A DNA stretch of 64,000 bases, taken from contig JAMXSV010000028.1 of NCBI GenBank assembly GCA_027559495.1, forward strand, positions 1,984,001 through 2,048,000, written 5' to 3'. Made by a program: the position numbers and the translations under genes. This DNA comes from Aurifilum marmelostoma. Its lineage: Eukaryota; Ascomycota; Sordariomycetes; Diaporthales; Cryphonectriaceae. This document shows positions 33,601 to 45,740 of this stretch, piece by piece. The first letter of the stretch is position 1, and the number at the start of each line of letters is the position of its first letter. Under the pieces are notes generated by a model. The model did not search any database, was not told where the DNA came from, and saw only the letters and a program-made list of their open reading frames with translations.

Positions 33601-34225
33601 GCTCACCAAGCCCAGATTCGGCCTCACGATGGAAGAGGTCGACCAGGCACTCAAGGCTGACCTCTCGAGCGCGACCTCGTCCAACCCGGGCCTAACCTTC
33701 ACCACAAGCTTCCTCCCCTCCGAGGAGGTCCTCATCAAGACCACCACCAAGACCACCGTCGCGAGCATCGCCTCCGGCACGCTCAACCCTCCCCAGCTCG
33801 AGGCCCTGCTCACCGCCCTGAAACCCAGACTGTCCAAGGCCATCGCTACCCACGGCCTCGCGGCTGGCATCATCCTCTGTGCAGTGGACGCCACGTCGTC
33901 AAACGTGGTACGCCGCGAGGGCAGCGATGGTGGCAAAGGCTCGGCGGGCGGATGGAGTACGGTCGCGAGCCGAGCGGCGGCGCGACCTAGGCAGTGGGCG
34001 CCGGCGTCGGTTGTCGAGCCGAAGCAGACCGGGTTTGTTGCGCTCAGAAGGCTGGGAATGAAGAAGACCCAGCCTCAGCAGGAGAAGATGAAGGAGGAGG
34101 AGGATGCGGCGGTGCAGGAGGAGACAGTGGAGGCGGGGTCTGTGCGGAAAGGCTTGGTGGAGGACGAGGGTCACTCAGAGGCTCGTCCGTCGAGAGCTGA
34201 CGGGGGTGAGAGTGACGGACAGTGA
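30603..34225 (+). CDS. NF-X1-type zinc-finger protein with RING-like domain and R3H (1161 aa); two G-run indels
   Basis: Homologue of human NFX1 and yeast Fap1. Family members bind nucleic acid; NFX1 also has E3 ligase activity through its RING, and Fap1 binds the FKBP12 prolyl isomerase. Exons 30603-32526, 32599-32822, 32886-34225. The Arg/Gly-rich N-terminus (RGRGGRG) is followed by a RING-type finger from YECVICSG (about residue 196) to WRCPGCN. A long series of NF-X1 Cys/His fingers follows (for example LPCGEHVCPQKCHPGVCGAC). The R3H domain starts near REFRVFAESSAKNMRF and ends HRHVSIFKG. The frame breaks twice, at GGGGG 30748-30752 and GGGGG 33462-33466; dropping one G at each gives RGRGGHPPHTSGP and SIFKGPRFVSAPRKTL and one continuous protein. 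Intron 1 is 72 nt with no stop. The start has a strong ACCATGG context. Confidence 0.92.
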
Positions 34226-35449
34226 GAGAACAGCACGTGTTGTTTGTTTTTCCCATTACAAGGTCCTGCTCTTATTCGCATGACTTGTTGAGACTCATAA
34301 TCTGAAGAAAGTTGAGGTACTCGAAACCTTGAATTTCATTCATGATTCTGAACTCTAAGAGAGAAGGGCCATGGGAGCTGTCTCATTCTACGATGCCCTG
34401 AGAGAGACCAGCTTATGTGGCTTTTGTGTTATATCCATTGGGACGAAAGAAGGAAGAAGAAAAAAAAAAAGGGCAGAAAAAGAATAGGAAGGGTAGTACA
34501 AACATCAAAGAAAAGGAGTCAGATAATTTCTGGCAAACCTGCGCGCACTTCAGTCCCACCGTCCTCACAAGAACTTGGCTAAACAGAGAGAATCTTACGC
34601 TCACAACAGTAGTAGCATCTTTTGACCAGCACAAGATTTTCCTGCTACTATTACTGCTTTCTTATGCTTTTCAATACGTTTCACTACTCTTGAATACCTT
34701 CTCCCCCCCCCCCCCTCGGGGCCCCCTTTCCATTTGTGATCTTCCCTGTTGTGCGGGTCTGCGGTCTGTTCACTTGCCTAACCGTCTTGCGAGATTCGCT
34801 TCTTGGGTTCCAGACAGTGTCCGTTTACTCAACCCCCGGTATCACCCCCCCTCCCCCCCTCCCTCGGGTACGGAAGCCACCTAACCAAGCAATACGAGGT
34901 CCGTATCAGGTTTCCCGTCATGAGTCTTGCAAAGATCATGATAGCGTCCCTGAACCACACCCGCCTAGGAAACGCGGGGTCTCACCACGAGCGGGTCCTG
35001 AGATACACGAAGGCGAAGGCATGGTCACCCAAGAGCAGAAGAATATTAGACATATGTGAATTTGAAAGTAGCTGCATGATCGAGCTCGTCATAAGGGGTA
35101 TCTTTATCAAAAGCACGCCTCCTCCACCACTGCGCAAGCTCTGAAGCTTGCCCTCGACAGCCCGCGGCTGCAACCGAGTGACGGGCCGAAGTCCTCTCTA
35201 ATTCCAACCCACCTTTCTTTCTGAACCATACTATAGCGAAAGAAACACACAAAACTGAATCATACTAAAGACTTCTCACCACCAAGTCCTTGTCAGATGA
35301 CCCTGCCGGGTCCGATGCAACAATCCTCACGGGACCAGCGCTACTGCGCTCCAGCATGAGCACGCCTCCCTCCCATCCACACCACTCCGATGACAATAAG
35401 CAGAAGAAGATATGTGGAACTGGGTGTACCCCTGCTGCTACTACCACTA
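34226..35449. other. Convergent intergenic region NF-X1 / BEM46
   Basis: 3' UTRs of both neighbours, a C11 run near 34708 and an A-rich stretch near 34458-34470. Frames in 34803-35144 lack an ATG and any motif. Confidence 0.45.
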
Positions 35450-37085
35450 TTACTTCTTCTCGGGTGGTGTGGAAGGGTACTCCTGCGTGACCGACGCTAT
35501 GAAGTCGGCGATAGATTCAAAGTAACCGTCCTCGAGCACGCTCGAGTTGTGATCGCCGTTGGGTAGCGGCTTGAAGATCTTGTTGGGTGCTTGCGACAGC
35601 TCGTAGAGGCGGCGCATGTGATTTGGACTGCAATGCCAAGAAGAGATTAGCGTGGGTCCTCTTACTGTGAGACATGCATGTCATGCATGGGCTGCTGCAT
35701 ATTACTACTGTAAGGTAGCACAACACACCCATGTGCAGGCAGGATGATAAGAGAGCAAAGAAAGAAGGGGGGGAAGAGGGAGGAGGGGAGAAAAAAAAAA
35801 AGGGAAGAGCCCAGTCTCGGAGGACACATTTGGACCCCAACTGGAGGGGCTGGTTTTGGTTTGGCAATGCAGCGGTCTTCATTTAGGAAGCTAGCTCCAA
35901 ATGCATAAAGGCATGGGCGAAAGTTAATAAGAGGGGTGGCAGCGCAACTCACGGTACAATTTCATCCTGCAGGCCAGAAAGAAACAAGATGGGCACCTTG
36001 TTGATCTGTGGAATGATGGAGTCACTTGGCCAGACCTGGTGGCACAGCAGGGATAGATATTTTGCTGGCGGGAGGACGGAGGGAATAAGCTTTCGCATAG
36101 AGAGGAACGTGTTCTCCAGGATCAGGCCGACGACATCTTTCTGATTCTCTGCGACGAGCTTGATGCTGACGGCCCCGCCTAGGCTCTGCCCGTACACAAT
36201 GAGCTTATGCTCGCTGGTCTCTGCCCTGTCGCGGAGGTAGTCGAGGGCGGTCTGCGCGTCGTGGCAAATGCCCGACTCGCCGGGCTCGCCCGTAGACAGG
36301 CCGTATCCTCTGTACTCAAGCATGAAGACGTTGCAGCCCGTGAGGCTGATGAGCATGCGGGCGATGGGCACACGGTGTCCGATATTGCCAGCATTCCCGT
36401 GGAACATCAAGACGGTGACGTTGGAGTTCCGTCCCGAGCGTGGGCCTCGGATGTAGTAGGCTGATAATTTCTCCCCATCGCTCGTCGGTATGAACAGCTC
36501 TTCGAAATCATTAATACCGAACTGAGAGGGGTTTGGCACGTCGGTTCGAGCATTCGGGGGCATATGCGACGGGTATATCAGGGCCCTATGTGGAGGGGCA
36601 GTGTGCCGCATGTCAGTCACAAGAACGGTACAAAGTGCCAGCCAGGCTGCGACGCAGACAGGAGGAGAGGTCAGGAGAGGGAACACTCACTTTTGCTTGA
36701 AGTAGAGGAGGGATGTGAGAACAGCAGCAACGCCCTTGGATGCGATGAGATTAGCCAAGTCCCTCAGGTCGCGCCTCAGGTCGTCCGCAAAGGAACAGCG
36801 CATCCGGAGAGAGAGGGGCCCCGAGGAAGAGAAGGAGGGGGGAGGTGTGCGGACGGGCCGGTGGACGACGACATAGGAGTCTCGAGTGGGAGAAAGAGAG
36901 GAGAGAGGATGGGGGGGACAAAAGGACAAAGCAGGCAAGGAAGGAAATTAGTATCAGGGCATGACGGAGGAGGCAGTATGCCTTACAGTCGAGGCAATGG
37001 CCGGCAGTCGCATCCACGAGGCGGCAGTGCCGAGGAGCGAGACGGTTGACTCGACGAGAGTCTGGGACTGAGGAGGGGAGGACAT
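35450..37085 (-). CDS. bem46: BEM46/ABHD13-type alpha/beta hydrolase, membrane-anchored (317 aa)
   Basis: Serine hydrolase-fold protein of the Bem46 family, which in Neurospora locates to the ER and cell periphery and affects hyphal growth; its substrate is unknown. Exons 37085-36987, 36734-36691, 36585-35953, 35627-35450, all in phase. A hydrophobic segment (about residues 34-44, GVAAVLTSLLYF) is followed by the family hallmark KQKALIYPSHMPPNARTDVP. Oxyanion-loop HGNAGNIGHR, nucleophile elbow GQSLGG (Ser182), acid SGLQDE (Asp255) and NGDHN (His285) complete the triad. The N-terminal exon pair was chosen because the branch point GGCTAATC and AAG acceptor give the conserved junction; a downstream ATG in an overlapping frame (MRCSFADD...) would use no intron there and is the main alternative start. 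Confidence 0.9.
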
Positions 37086-37244
37086 GGTGGGTAATTAAAA
37101 AGAAGAGAAGGACAAAAGGGAAACAAAAAGACAGGGGGAGGAAAGTAGAGTAGGAGAGAGTGTGTGTAAGACAGGGAGACCAACGCGGAGGTGGTACTGT
37201 CAAAGCAGGAGTGATAGGCGAGAAGGGAAGGGGGGGGGATAGGT

Positions 37245-37265
37245 TGTGTGTGTGTGTGTGTGTGT
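37245..37265. repeat. (TG)n microsatellite
   Basis: About ten TG units, preceded by a G9 run, roughly 160 bp upstream of the bem46 start codon. Confidence 0.8.
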
Positions 37266-40200
37266 TGCCCTTTGCCTTGGCTTCGGATGCACTACCCCAT
37301 GCTGCAGTCTTTTTCTGATGGAGGGTCCCGACCCTCTATCCCCTCTGGTACCTTGTGCTTTGTACTCTGGCAGGTCTGTGCTCGCTGCTGGTTCCGTCTG
37401 GTCGGTCTCGATCTGGGCTGGGGCAGAGCAGAAGGAGGAGGAGGAGACAGGGCGCAGACAAGGACAGGCCACTACCACACAGTACTGGCTTGCTTGTTCA
37501 GACAAGGGCTTGTTCTGTGCTTTGAGGGAGAGAGGAGACAAGTCAGAGAGGCAGATCATCAGCCAGGAATGCCAAGGCCCCGGTTTTTTTCTTTCCCAAG
37601 GACGGGCTGTGGGATGAGGGCAGTTGAGCTCTGGGTTCAGCCGAAGGCCTCAAGGGTTTGAGATGCTAGATGCACGATGCAAGATGCATGTTACGCGGTC
37701 GGGCCAGGCCAAGCGCTGTTGGCAGGTGCTGCCAGGGAGTCGTCCTTGCGTGCAGAGCCGACTTGTGCTCTCTCTAGCGTGGAATCCTTTGGTAAGAACT
37801 TAGGCACTTAGGTAAGCATTGACGCTGGCCTCACCTGCTGGGGAGTCACTGACACCGGGCTGTGCGGCGCTGAAAGGTCCACTGCGGTCCCAGCAGCAGG
37901 CAAGCTCCCTGATACTGCTGTCTCCACCACAGGTTCAGGGGGTCGACTTCCGTTCTTGTCATCACCATAGTATCAAGGGTTCGCTCTCGTCTCAGAATTG
38001 AGGACCACAGCCTGTAGTACATAGTAAACACACTATCACCCCTTCTGTAATAATCCGGCACTATGGTACCATACCAGTGGTACATGGTCGGGCTGTAGGC
38101 TACACTCCGTATCCCGAATAGGAGATGGACCTCCTCCTCCTGCTTCTTCTTCTCCCTCCACCTTCCTTCTGGCTGGCGTCCTGGTCCTCCCAAGCAAGCC
38201 CCGCGCCTCTCGCCTTCTCGCACCACGGGCAAGACGTGACGACGCCGTCGGCGCTCACCGCCGCATCGGGCAGTTGCCCAAGCGCGGAAGCCCGAAGAGT
38301 GGCTTGACCAGACCAGTCACCGGCTGTCACCAAAAAGATCGCCACACGAGATTTTCGGGGGCCAGTCGACATGTCTTTCTCCTCAGGTCACACAAGGAAG
38401 TTGAGATCGATATCACATGGGTTTCCAGAAGGGGAATACCTTCCGACGTCGTCCTCTCCAAAGACGAAATCCTAGTGTGGGCTGATACTCGTTCGTGATG
38501 GCAGAAGTGGATCTTAATCCGCCTTCTTTTGTTTCTGGAACAAAACACCCTGTTGCAGATCACCTAGGCTGCTTGTGTGTGTATGTGGTGCTATAATACG
38601 TGGTAATATTACTGTACAGCGAACAACACACCCAAGGCCGGGTCTCTTTTTTTCTTTTTTTTCCGGTACAAGCCACCCGATGGCCGGAGGAAGCACATTG
38701 CGGAGAATAATCCGGCGTCCTATACGAAGGATGAATGTCCAGGCAGACGAAAGAAATCAGATTTGGATTTGAGCGAAGGAAGGTCCGTTGTCTGACGACT
38801 GTTTGTGAGTCAGCGTCATGCCCCTCACATTGCACATCTTTCTTCTTTTTGTCCTTTTTCCTTCTGTTTCTGTATTTTAAGTTGCGTTGTTTTCTCCTTG
38901 TTTAGTACTTTTCTTTCTTTTTCTGACTGCTATAGTCTGTATAGCAGGAGCCTGGAGTCCACCAGCAGTGGATGACGATGGAAGGGACAGTTGTCAGAAT
39001 GTGGGGAACACTCTGCAGGTTACGACTACGGGCTTCAACGTACGGGCTGAAGTTCATGTCACAAGACACACCACAGGTTCATCCCCGCTCAGCCGTGGGG
39101 AAGTGGCTAAATCCCAGTGGCTGATAAGGCTGAACACCAAAAAACCAAAGGGCCGAACACACAAACATTCATCTTGAGAGCAAAAGACTGTCTGGTCCGT
39201 CTGAAGGCTTGATGGCTGCATCGTATAGACCCCGTGGGTCAATGACTAGAAGCGAAGCCACCATGCGGGTATTTAATAAGGCTAAGGTCTTATTCAGAAA
39301 GCACATATCCACATATCATGCTGATTCATCGCCGTCGCCATTTGATACAAGGGCACTACGGCATCTTCGGCTCCGGAGTCCTTCCTGGTGCACGACCTGA
39401 AACGCCATCCCTGCGCGTGTCCCAGCGTCGTCTCTTCTTCTCGTCCCATGAGCCCTCGTCCTCTGGTGGAGCCTTTCCACCTGGGATTCACCATCTCGTT
39501 CCTGGTGGAGACTCGTGCTTTTGGCAGCGCACGTCGAGAAGAACGGGTCAAGATCTCGATTGGGCTCTTGAGCGCCAACACTAGAAGACGGGAGAAGAAC
39601 GGCCAGCTATTTGGATCGTATCAAGTCTCTTGGGTGGGATAAGACTGCTTGGCCTACCCATCTCTCCGAGAGATTGGACATTCTGAGAATGACTTCTCTC
39701 GCTCCCTGTGGGGGCACCCTCTCTCCCTCGCTGCTAGCTGTCTTGGTATCATTTACCGGCCTCCAGCGACGCCGCCCTTTGCCCAGGACGGACGCATCAC
39801 CAACACCATCGTCATCGTCATCATCTTGCGCCTCCCCAGATGACACGTTCTCCTGTTTATCACTTCTGGGTCCGCCCTTGATTTCGGCAGCTGTTTCTTC
39901 TGAGATGAGGGTAGCATTCTCATCGTATTTGACTCGGGATGCGCAATCTCGCGGATCACATCATCTACACCCGCGAGGCGAGACTGGGATAGACGAGGTG
40001 AGACACAGTTTGCACCAAACACGCGAAATTCCAAAGATGACTTCGACCCTCTGTCAGCAATCTTTTCCCTTTTTTTTTTCTTCTGGGATTCCTTTTTATA
40101 ATTTTTGCGTCGCTCCCCCTCCGAGACTCAGAACATTTTACTCTTTGCCACGGATATATACTCTACACACCTTGATCCTATCCTTTTTGGCTCCACAAAT

Positions 40201-42441
40201 TGGGTCGAGGAACGTTAAGGGATTCTGATGTTACTAAATGAACAAAAGGCCGAGCTCGTCGTTGAGATTCATGTCCACGTGTGAATGATATAGTGGTGAG
40301 CGATGGGCATCAGACCTTACCCGGTCGTCTTGTCACCAGATTTCACAGCCGTGGACGAGGCACCTGGGGAAGGGGAGGGGGTTTCCTCTCATTGCTCGTT
40401 CCGTCAAAGCCGATCGCGATGGTTTTGATCGACTGGAAAGCACCCTGAAGATCCCTATTCCTGCCATGAAAAAGAGGAACTATCAAGATGATATATATAG
40501 AAAGACTTTTTGGCTGTCTGTCTGGCCGGCTGTCTACGTCCACACCCCCAGGCACTGGACTTTGGGGCCATGTCGTCTTTAATTAGACTCGGCAGAGCCA
40601 ATAGGCGACGCGTTTTATGCGTTTCGCCCTAGCCTCGAAGAAGCTGGAAGGGTGTTGGCCCCCCCCCCGTACCCCCCAGCAAAGAGGAAGCGCTATTGTG
40701 CATTACCTAGCCGCCAGGGGGTTGCCAGGGACACCCACTGTACGGTTTCGACACCCAAAGTTACGAGGGAGCCAAGGCAGTACTATTTGATACTAGTCTA
40801 CCACCATGATACTACTATGTAGATATGATATGGGGCATCATATTTGAGAGTACAAGTGTACTGCTGAACATGACAGTCACCGGAGATGCTGATCCAACGA
40901 GATCTCGTCTGACGCGCACGGAAGAAACACAGGAAGAAAAAAAAGGAAGAAAAAAAGGCTTGCCCTCCGAGAAGTCCCCGCTGGGGTGAGGGGGCCCGAT
41001 GCGTTGTCTCGACATGAACCCCTACCTAAGGTGGTTTCTATGGCTGTCATCACTGGGACCACGTCAAACATGCAGCACGGCTTGGACCCTCCTCCTGCCC
41101 ATTCCTATGCTTGGTGCTAACTCCAGGCCGAGCATGGCCCGACCTGCCCGACATACTCGAGTGTGAAACCCCTCTGTTTCTGTTTGTCCTCTCAGTGTAC
41201 AGGACCAGGAATCAGGAATTCTCGAAATTATTTTAGCATAAAACTGAAAATCTCCCAGTGGGAAGAGTAACAGCCGTAGTAAAGCGCCTGCAAGGTGGCG
41301 TGCATGGTTTGGTGGTGGGTGAACATACCACTAGCATGCACTTAATTGGGACGTGCGACAGGGTGTGCTACATAGTACAATGTATGAGGATGACCAAGAA
41401 GGGGAGGGGTGGGGCTCGGGGGGGGGCGTGGGAAAAGTGCGTGCTACCCAGTGGTCGTCGCCCTGCTGGTCTCCAGGGCGAGTTGACGTGCATGACAACC
41501 CGGACAAACGCAGAAATTTCTTGCTTCCTTTTCAACCTGTCAACATTGAACCCCGGAACCTAGACCACTCTACGACCAACACCTTGTTTTTTTCCCTTCT
41601 TTTGTTTTGTCTCATTCCAGTACCTCGGTCAGCCACACAGCCCGCCAGCCTGGCGAAGACACACCCTTTTAGGTTTTCCGGTTTGTCTCTTATCAGAGTC
41701 ACAAGGGAAGTCGCGCCAGTATATACCCGAAGAAGGAGAGAGAGAGAGAGAAAGAAAGAAAAAAAAAACAGCGAGATCGCATGAACCTTGTGCAAGGGTT
41801 TCCTCGCTCTCGCCTTGTCGCGACCCCCACCCCCTCCCTCGTCTCCAAGCGGCAACGCACCGTGCGTGTGGTAGCGTGTGTTTGTGTGTGAGAGAGACAG
41901 AGAGAAAGAGGAAGGAAAAACTGTGCCAGTTGCCTTTTCTGCGCACATCCAGATCTTGATCCATTCGTCTTCGTCCGTTCAACAAAACCGTTCAGGGTCA
42001 GCCAACCGTTGCTTGCCCATTCGCGCCCTGCATTTCTCGGGGGTCTCATCCGTTCGTCGTCAGGAACCAATCCTCAGCGCTCCCTCGTCCTCCTGCAGGG
42101 CGACAAAAATAATTTCACCCCAGCACCCACAGCGTCGCGCATCACCCACGACAACCTGAGAAGCAGCTGAAGCCGGCCCCGACACACCGTGCCACTTTTT
42201 TATGCTTTGCTGCTGCAGCAGTTGAGACAATCTCTCACAGCCAGGCATTTTTGATTGCACGGCGCTATCGGTGGCGAAATTTATCTCTGTGCTTTCTTGA
42301 AGATCCCACCCGGAGGAAGAAGGACCAGAAGGACGAAAAGGTATCACGGATCGGATCGGTCGCAGATCGCCTGCAGACCAAACGAAAGAGCAACTACAGT
42401 GCAGGGTGCAGGGCAAGTTCAAGGAGGCAAATCTGCAAGAG

Positions 42442-42463
42442 GAGAGAGAGAGAGAGAGAGAGA
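42442..42463. repeat. (GA)n tract upstream of LYAR gene
   Basis: Eleven GA units about 220 bp before the LYAR start codon. Its position is typical of promoter or leader purine tracts; GA repeats can also bind GAGA-type factors, which is not shown here. Confidence 0.7.
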
Positions 42464-42682
42464 CGACCGCGTTCCAGTCAGACATCAACACGCCTCGTCC
42501 GTCATTCGCTGCATATTATCAGCCCGCGTGCCAATCAGCCACCGTCCCGCCCACACACCACACCAGTACACTGCATAAACAGAGAGCCAGACAACAGTCT
42601 ACGATAATAATCAGCCACAACCGGTTTCTTTCCCTGCCGGGTCGCGCCCAATTTAGCCCAACCCAACAAACAAGTCGTCAAG

Positions 42683-44802
42683 ATGGTGAGCTTCCAGTGC
42701 GAAGGTAAGTCATCACCACCCCGCGCTCTGGAGTCACGATATCCTTTTCCCCCTTCTCGCTCTCGGCAAGCGAGCCCATCACCAGATCAACACAGTGACC
42801 TCTTGTTGTCACCTGATTATGACCTAGCGTCACGATCTGCTTGTGGCATGCTGCTGGGCTTTCTCTTGTCTCGTCTATCACCCAGTCCTACCGTTTTGGG
42901 GTGAGGAAGGGGGGGGGGGGGCGGCGCCGGGGACGTCTCTATGTACTTGTTGCTACACACACCCCACCTCCATCACCTTTCCCCCCCGGATCTCCATTCC
43001 CGCTCAACCAGTCTCCTTCCAGCCTTGAAAGTGTGCATCATCTTGCCCTGCAGTCCAATGTCATGCCGATGCCTGACCTTTGATGTCACACCCTCCTGTC
43101 GCATTCCCGCCGCCCCAGTCTTCCCTCCAGCTGCCCCTTTCCGTCTTGAGGCCATGTCTCTGTGCTAAGAGCTGTGCTATGACAATCCCAATTCCAATAT
43201 ATCCATTCCCAGACACACACATACACACACACACATACCACACGGAGACACACAAGCTCCCCCCCCCCCCCCCGGGACACGCCACCACCCCTCGGGCTTC
43301 ATGTCACACCTTTTTCTACCCAGAGTCCCTCCCTTTCCTGCTTCTCGGACGCCAGACTCCCAAAGCTGACCTCCCTCGTCTCTCTTCCGCCCAAACACAG
43401 CCTGCGGCGATGTCCTAACCAAGAAGAAACTCGATCCTCACCGGAATCGCTGTCGAGCCGCCACGTTCACTTGCATTGATTGCATGGTCCACTTCTACGG
43501 CACCGATTATCGCTCTCACACGGTATGATGACGCCCGTCGTAACGCCCGATGGTCATACAATGACGGATGGGCTAGAGACCCCGAGACTAATCAGCTTTT
43601 CCTCCCAGAGCTGCATGACAGAGGAACAGAAGTACCAGGGCGCTCTCTACAAAAACAAAAAGGCAAAGACCACAGACCGCAGCACAACGCCTGCGCAGAA
43701 CAACCACGGCTACAACAATCACAATACCAACGACAACGGTAACAGTACCGACAGCATGGCCCACCGAGCATACGTCGAAGACGTACCCGACTACGAAGGG
43801 TGGGACAACAATCTACCGCCAGCGCCCAGCCCGCCCAATGACATCGACGTCTTCCAGTACATGGTGAACCCAACCCCGACTGCCTCCGCCGTTGCCCTGC
43901 CCACGGCCCTTGGTCCCTCGGAGGCAGTACCCAGCGAACAGAACCAGCTTGTCCGCTTCGAGGAGCCCAAGCCTCTTGACGACCTCGACCTCGAGATGAT
44001 GGCAGACGACGAGGCATTGGTCTCCTATGGCACAGGTCCCGTCCCCCTGGGCGTCACGTTCGAGACACCGTTGCCCAGGTCTGCCAGGGATCGCAAGAGG
44101 TCGGATAGGGACGGCAAGAAGGACAAGAAGAGGAAGCGGCTCCATGTTGACACCCACGATCTTGACATGCCCGATGCGCCTGGTCTCCACACCGGCCTCA
44201 CAGGCGGCATGTCAAAGATGATGAGCCGTCCTCAGACTCTGCCATCTCCTGACTACTCGGGATCCGGTGGTGAATTCGGCGAGACGCCTGCCAGTCCCCT
44301 GAAGAAGTCCAGACACTCTAAGCATCACCGATCCAGCCGCCCGGTCAGTGGCATCGGCAACAATCTCATGTCCATGCTCACCAGCTCGGGAAACTCCAAC
44401 AACCCGACCAGCAAGGCCAACAAGCGCAAGTCCATGGCGAGCACCACCACGACCTCGAGCAAGAAGCGCCACTCCCACCACCGCTCCAGGCGCCTCGAAG
44501 GTGCTAAGGAGCCGAAGCTCCTAGAATACAAGCGCGAGTCCACCCACGACAGGGACGGAACCCGGAGCGGAGCCGGCCCCATGGTTGTCTTTGGCCAGCG
44601 TGCCGACCTCTTCTTTAGCATGGTCAACAAGGGGCCCGAAAGCAACCGCGGGTGCAGCTTCAACAAGGCGCTCAAGCGTTTCCACCGCGAGCGCAGCGGA
44701 GCGGCCGACGCGCCGCCGAGACCACTGGAGGAGAAGGAGCTCTTCAGGTCGCTGCGGATGAAGAGAAATGACAGGGGAGAGATCGTATTGTTTTCGGTCT
44801 GA
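42683..44802 (+). CDS. LYAR-type C2HC zinc-finger nucleolar protein (445 aa)
   Basis: Homologue of LYAR (cell growth-regulating nucleolar protein); yeast YCR087C-A has the same finger. The role is probably in ribosome biogenesis, by family. Exons 42683-42704, 43401-43522, 43609-44802. The two LYAR fingers are complete: Cys6, Cys9, His21, Cys25 (MVSFQCEACGDVLTKKK...) and Cys32, Cys35, His47, Cys50 (FTCIDCMVHFYGTDYRSH). The middle is low-complexity with basic patches (DRKRSDRDGKKDKKRKR), likely nuclear or nucleolar signals. The C-terminus has a compact block, RADLFFSMVNKGPESNRG to SLRMKRNDRGEIVLFSV. Exon 1 has only 22 nt and intron 1 is 696 nt, the longest in the window, with a G13 and a C16 run inside. 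Confidence 0.9.
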
Positions 44803-45740
44803 TGTGTTCATCTCGCGACAGTGAGTGAGGTGGGTTCGACGCACGAGCCGGGCGATTGAAAACCAGCAACAGAGCCCGAAGAGGAGTGGGCTGGCTTCTT
44901 GCTTTTGCATACATGTTGAAGAGGCGTTCCCGGGTCTAACTTGATTTGATGCGACGCGGAGTTCATGGTGCCTGGTGGGAAGGCAATAATGATACCTTGA
45001 TACGTTCTGTTCTTCTTGGTTGTTGAGTGAGTACATGTACCACTTGTATTGCATGAGGATTGAGGAAGAGGGGCCACACGACAGTGCAATGGAATCTCCC
45101 ATGACTCTTACGCCCCAGTGGAGGATGATGATGATGATGATGAGCTGTCAACCTTTCGTGGAAGGATGGCTGTGGACGGAGACTTTTTTTTCGCCTTCAC
45201 CCGTTGGACACTCGCGTCCATTTCTCTTTTGTCTGTATTCTGCTACTGGTGGAGAGGAAGAGCCAGGCTTAATGGATTCTGCTCCTTCAGCTGGACTACC
45301 TGAGGGCACATAGAGAGAAGGAAAAGGAAGAAAAAATAGGGACAGCGGCTTCGGCTTTTTTCCTTTTCGGTGGGAAGCAAGACTCGCTACTTTATTCGAT
45401 TCCGATACTGTCTTTTTTTTATTACACATACAAGTCTTCCTTCTTGAAGCATATTTGAAAGCTCACAATGTCTTGTTGATGACCACCACCTTCCGTCTTC
45501 TCTTCCTCCAAGCATGCACACACATGTGATGTATATTGACACGTATTATCTGTCAGCCTACTTCTTCTACCAGCTGAAGGTACGTTGACCGTACTACACT
45601 TATCGAGATTTCGACTAGCCAGACACACATTGCCCCAGTGTCATCGGACCACGCACCATAGAGATTCGTTCCTCACGAGAAAAGCCCGCTGTAAAATTGT
45701 TGACCATTGTCGGGGGAAATCAAGAGTCTCCATCCTCTGA
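44803..45740. other. Convergent intergenic region LYAR / PEX10
   Basis: 3' UTRs of both neighbours and a short (GAT)n tract at about 45124-45143. No motif-bearing frame. Confidence 0.5.

Larger units (their letters stand above)
37086..42682. other. 5.6 kb gene-poor region between bem46 and LYAR gene
   Basis: No gene can be supported. Noted inside: a (TG)n tract at 37245-37265; a Leu-rich 60-codon ATG frame at 38125-38307 resembling a signal peptide; a 118-codon stop-free minus frame at 39607-39960 with protein-like composition but no ATG; C/G runs near 40660 and 41430; and purine-rich tracts (41740-41770, 42442-42463) that probably lie in the LYAR promoter or 5' leader. A fast-evolving or indel-damaged gene around 39.3-40.0 kb on the minus strand cannot be excluded. 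Confidence 0.45.

Noticed and set aside
38125..38307. 60-aa Leu-rich frame resembling a small secreted protein
   Set aside because: The apparent signal peptide comes from a CTC/CTT simple-sequence tract; no Cys pattern or conserved downstream part.
39611..40228. 205-codon plus-strand frame
   Set aside because: No early ATG, low-complexity Ser/Phe-rich end, and the opposite strand is at least as coding-like.
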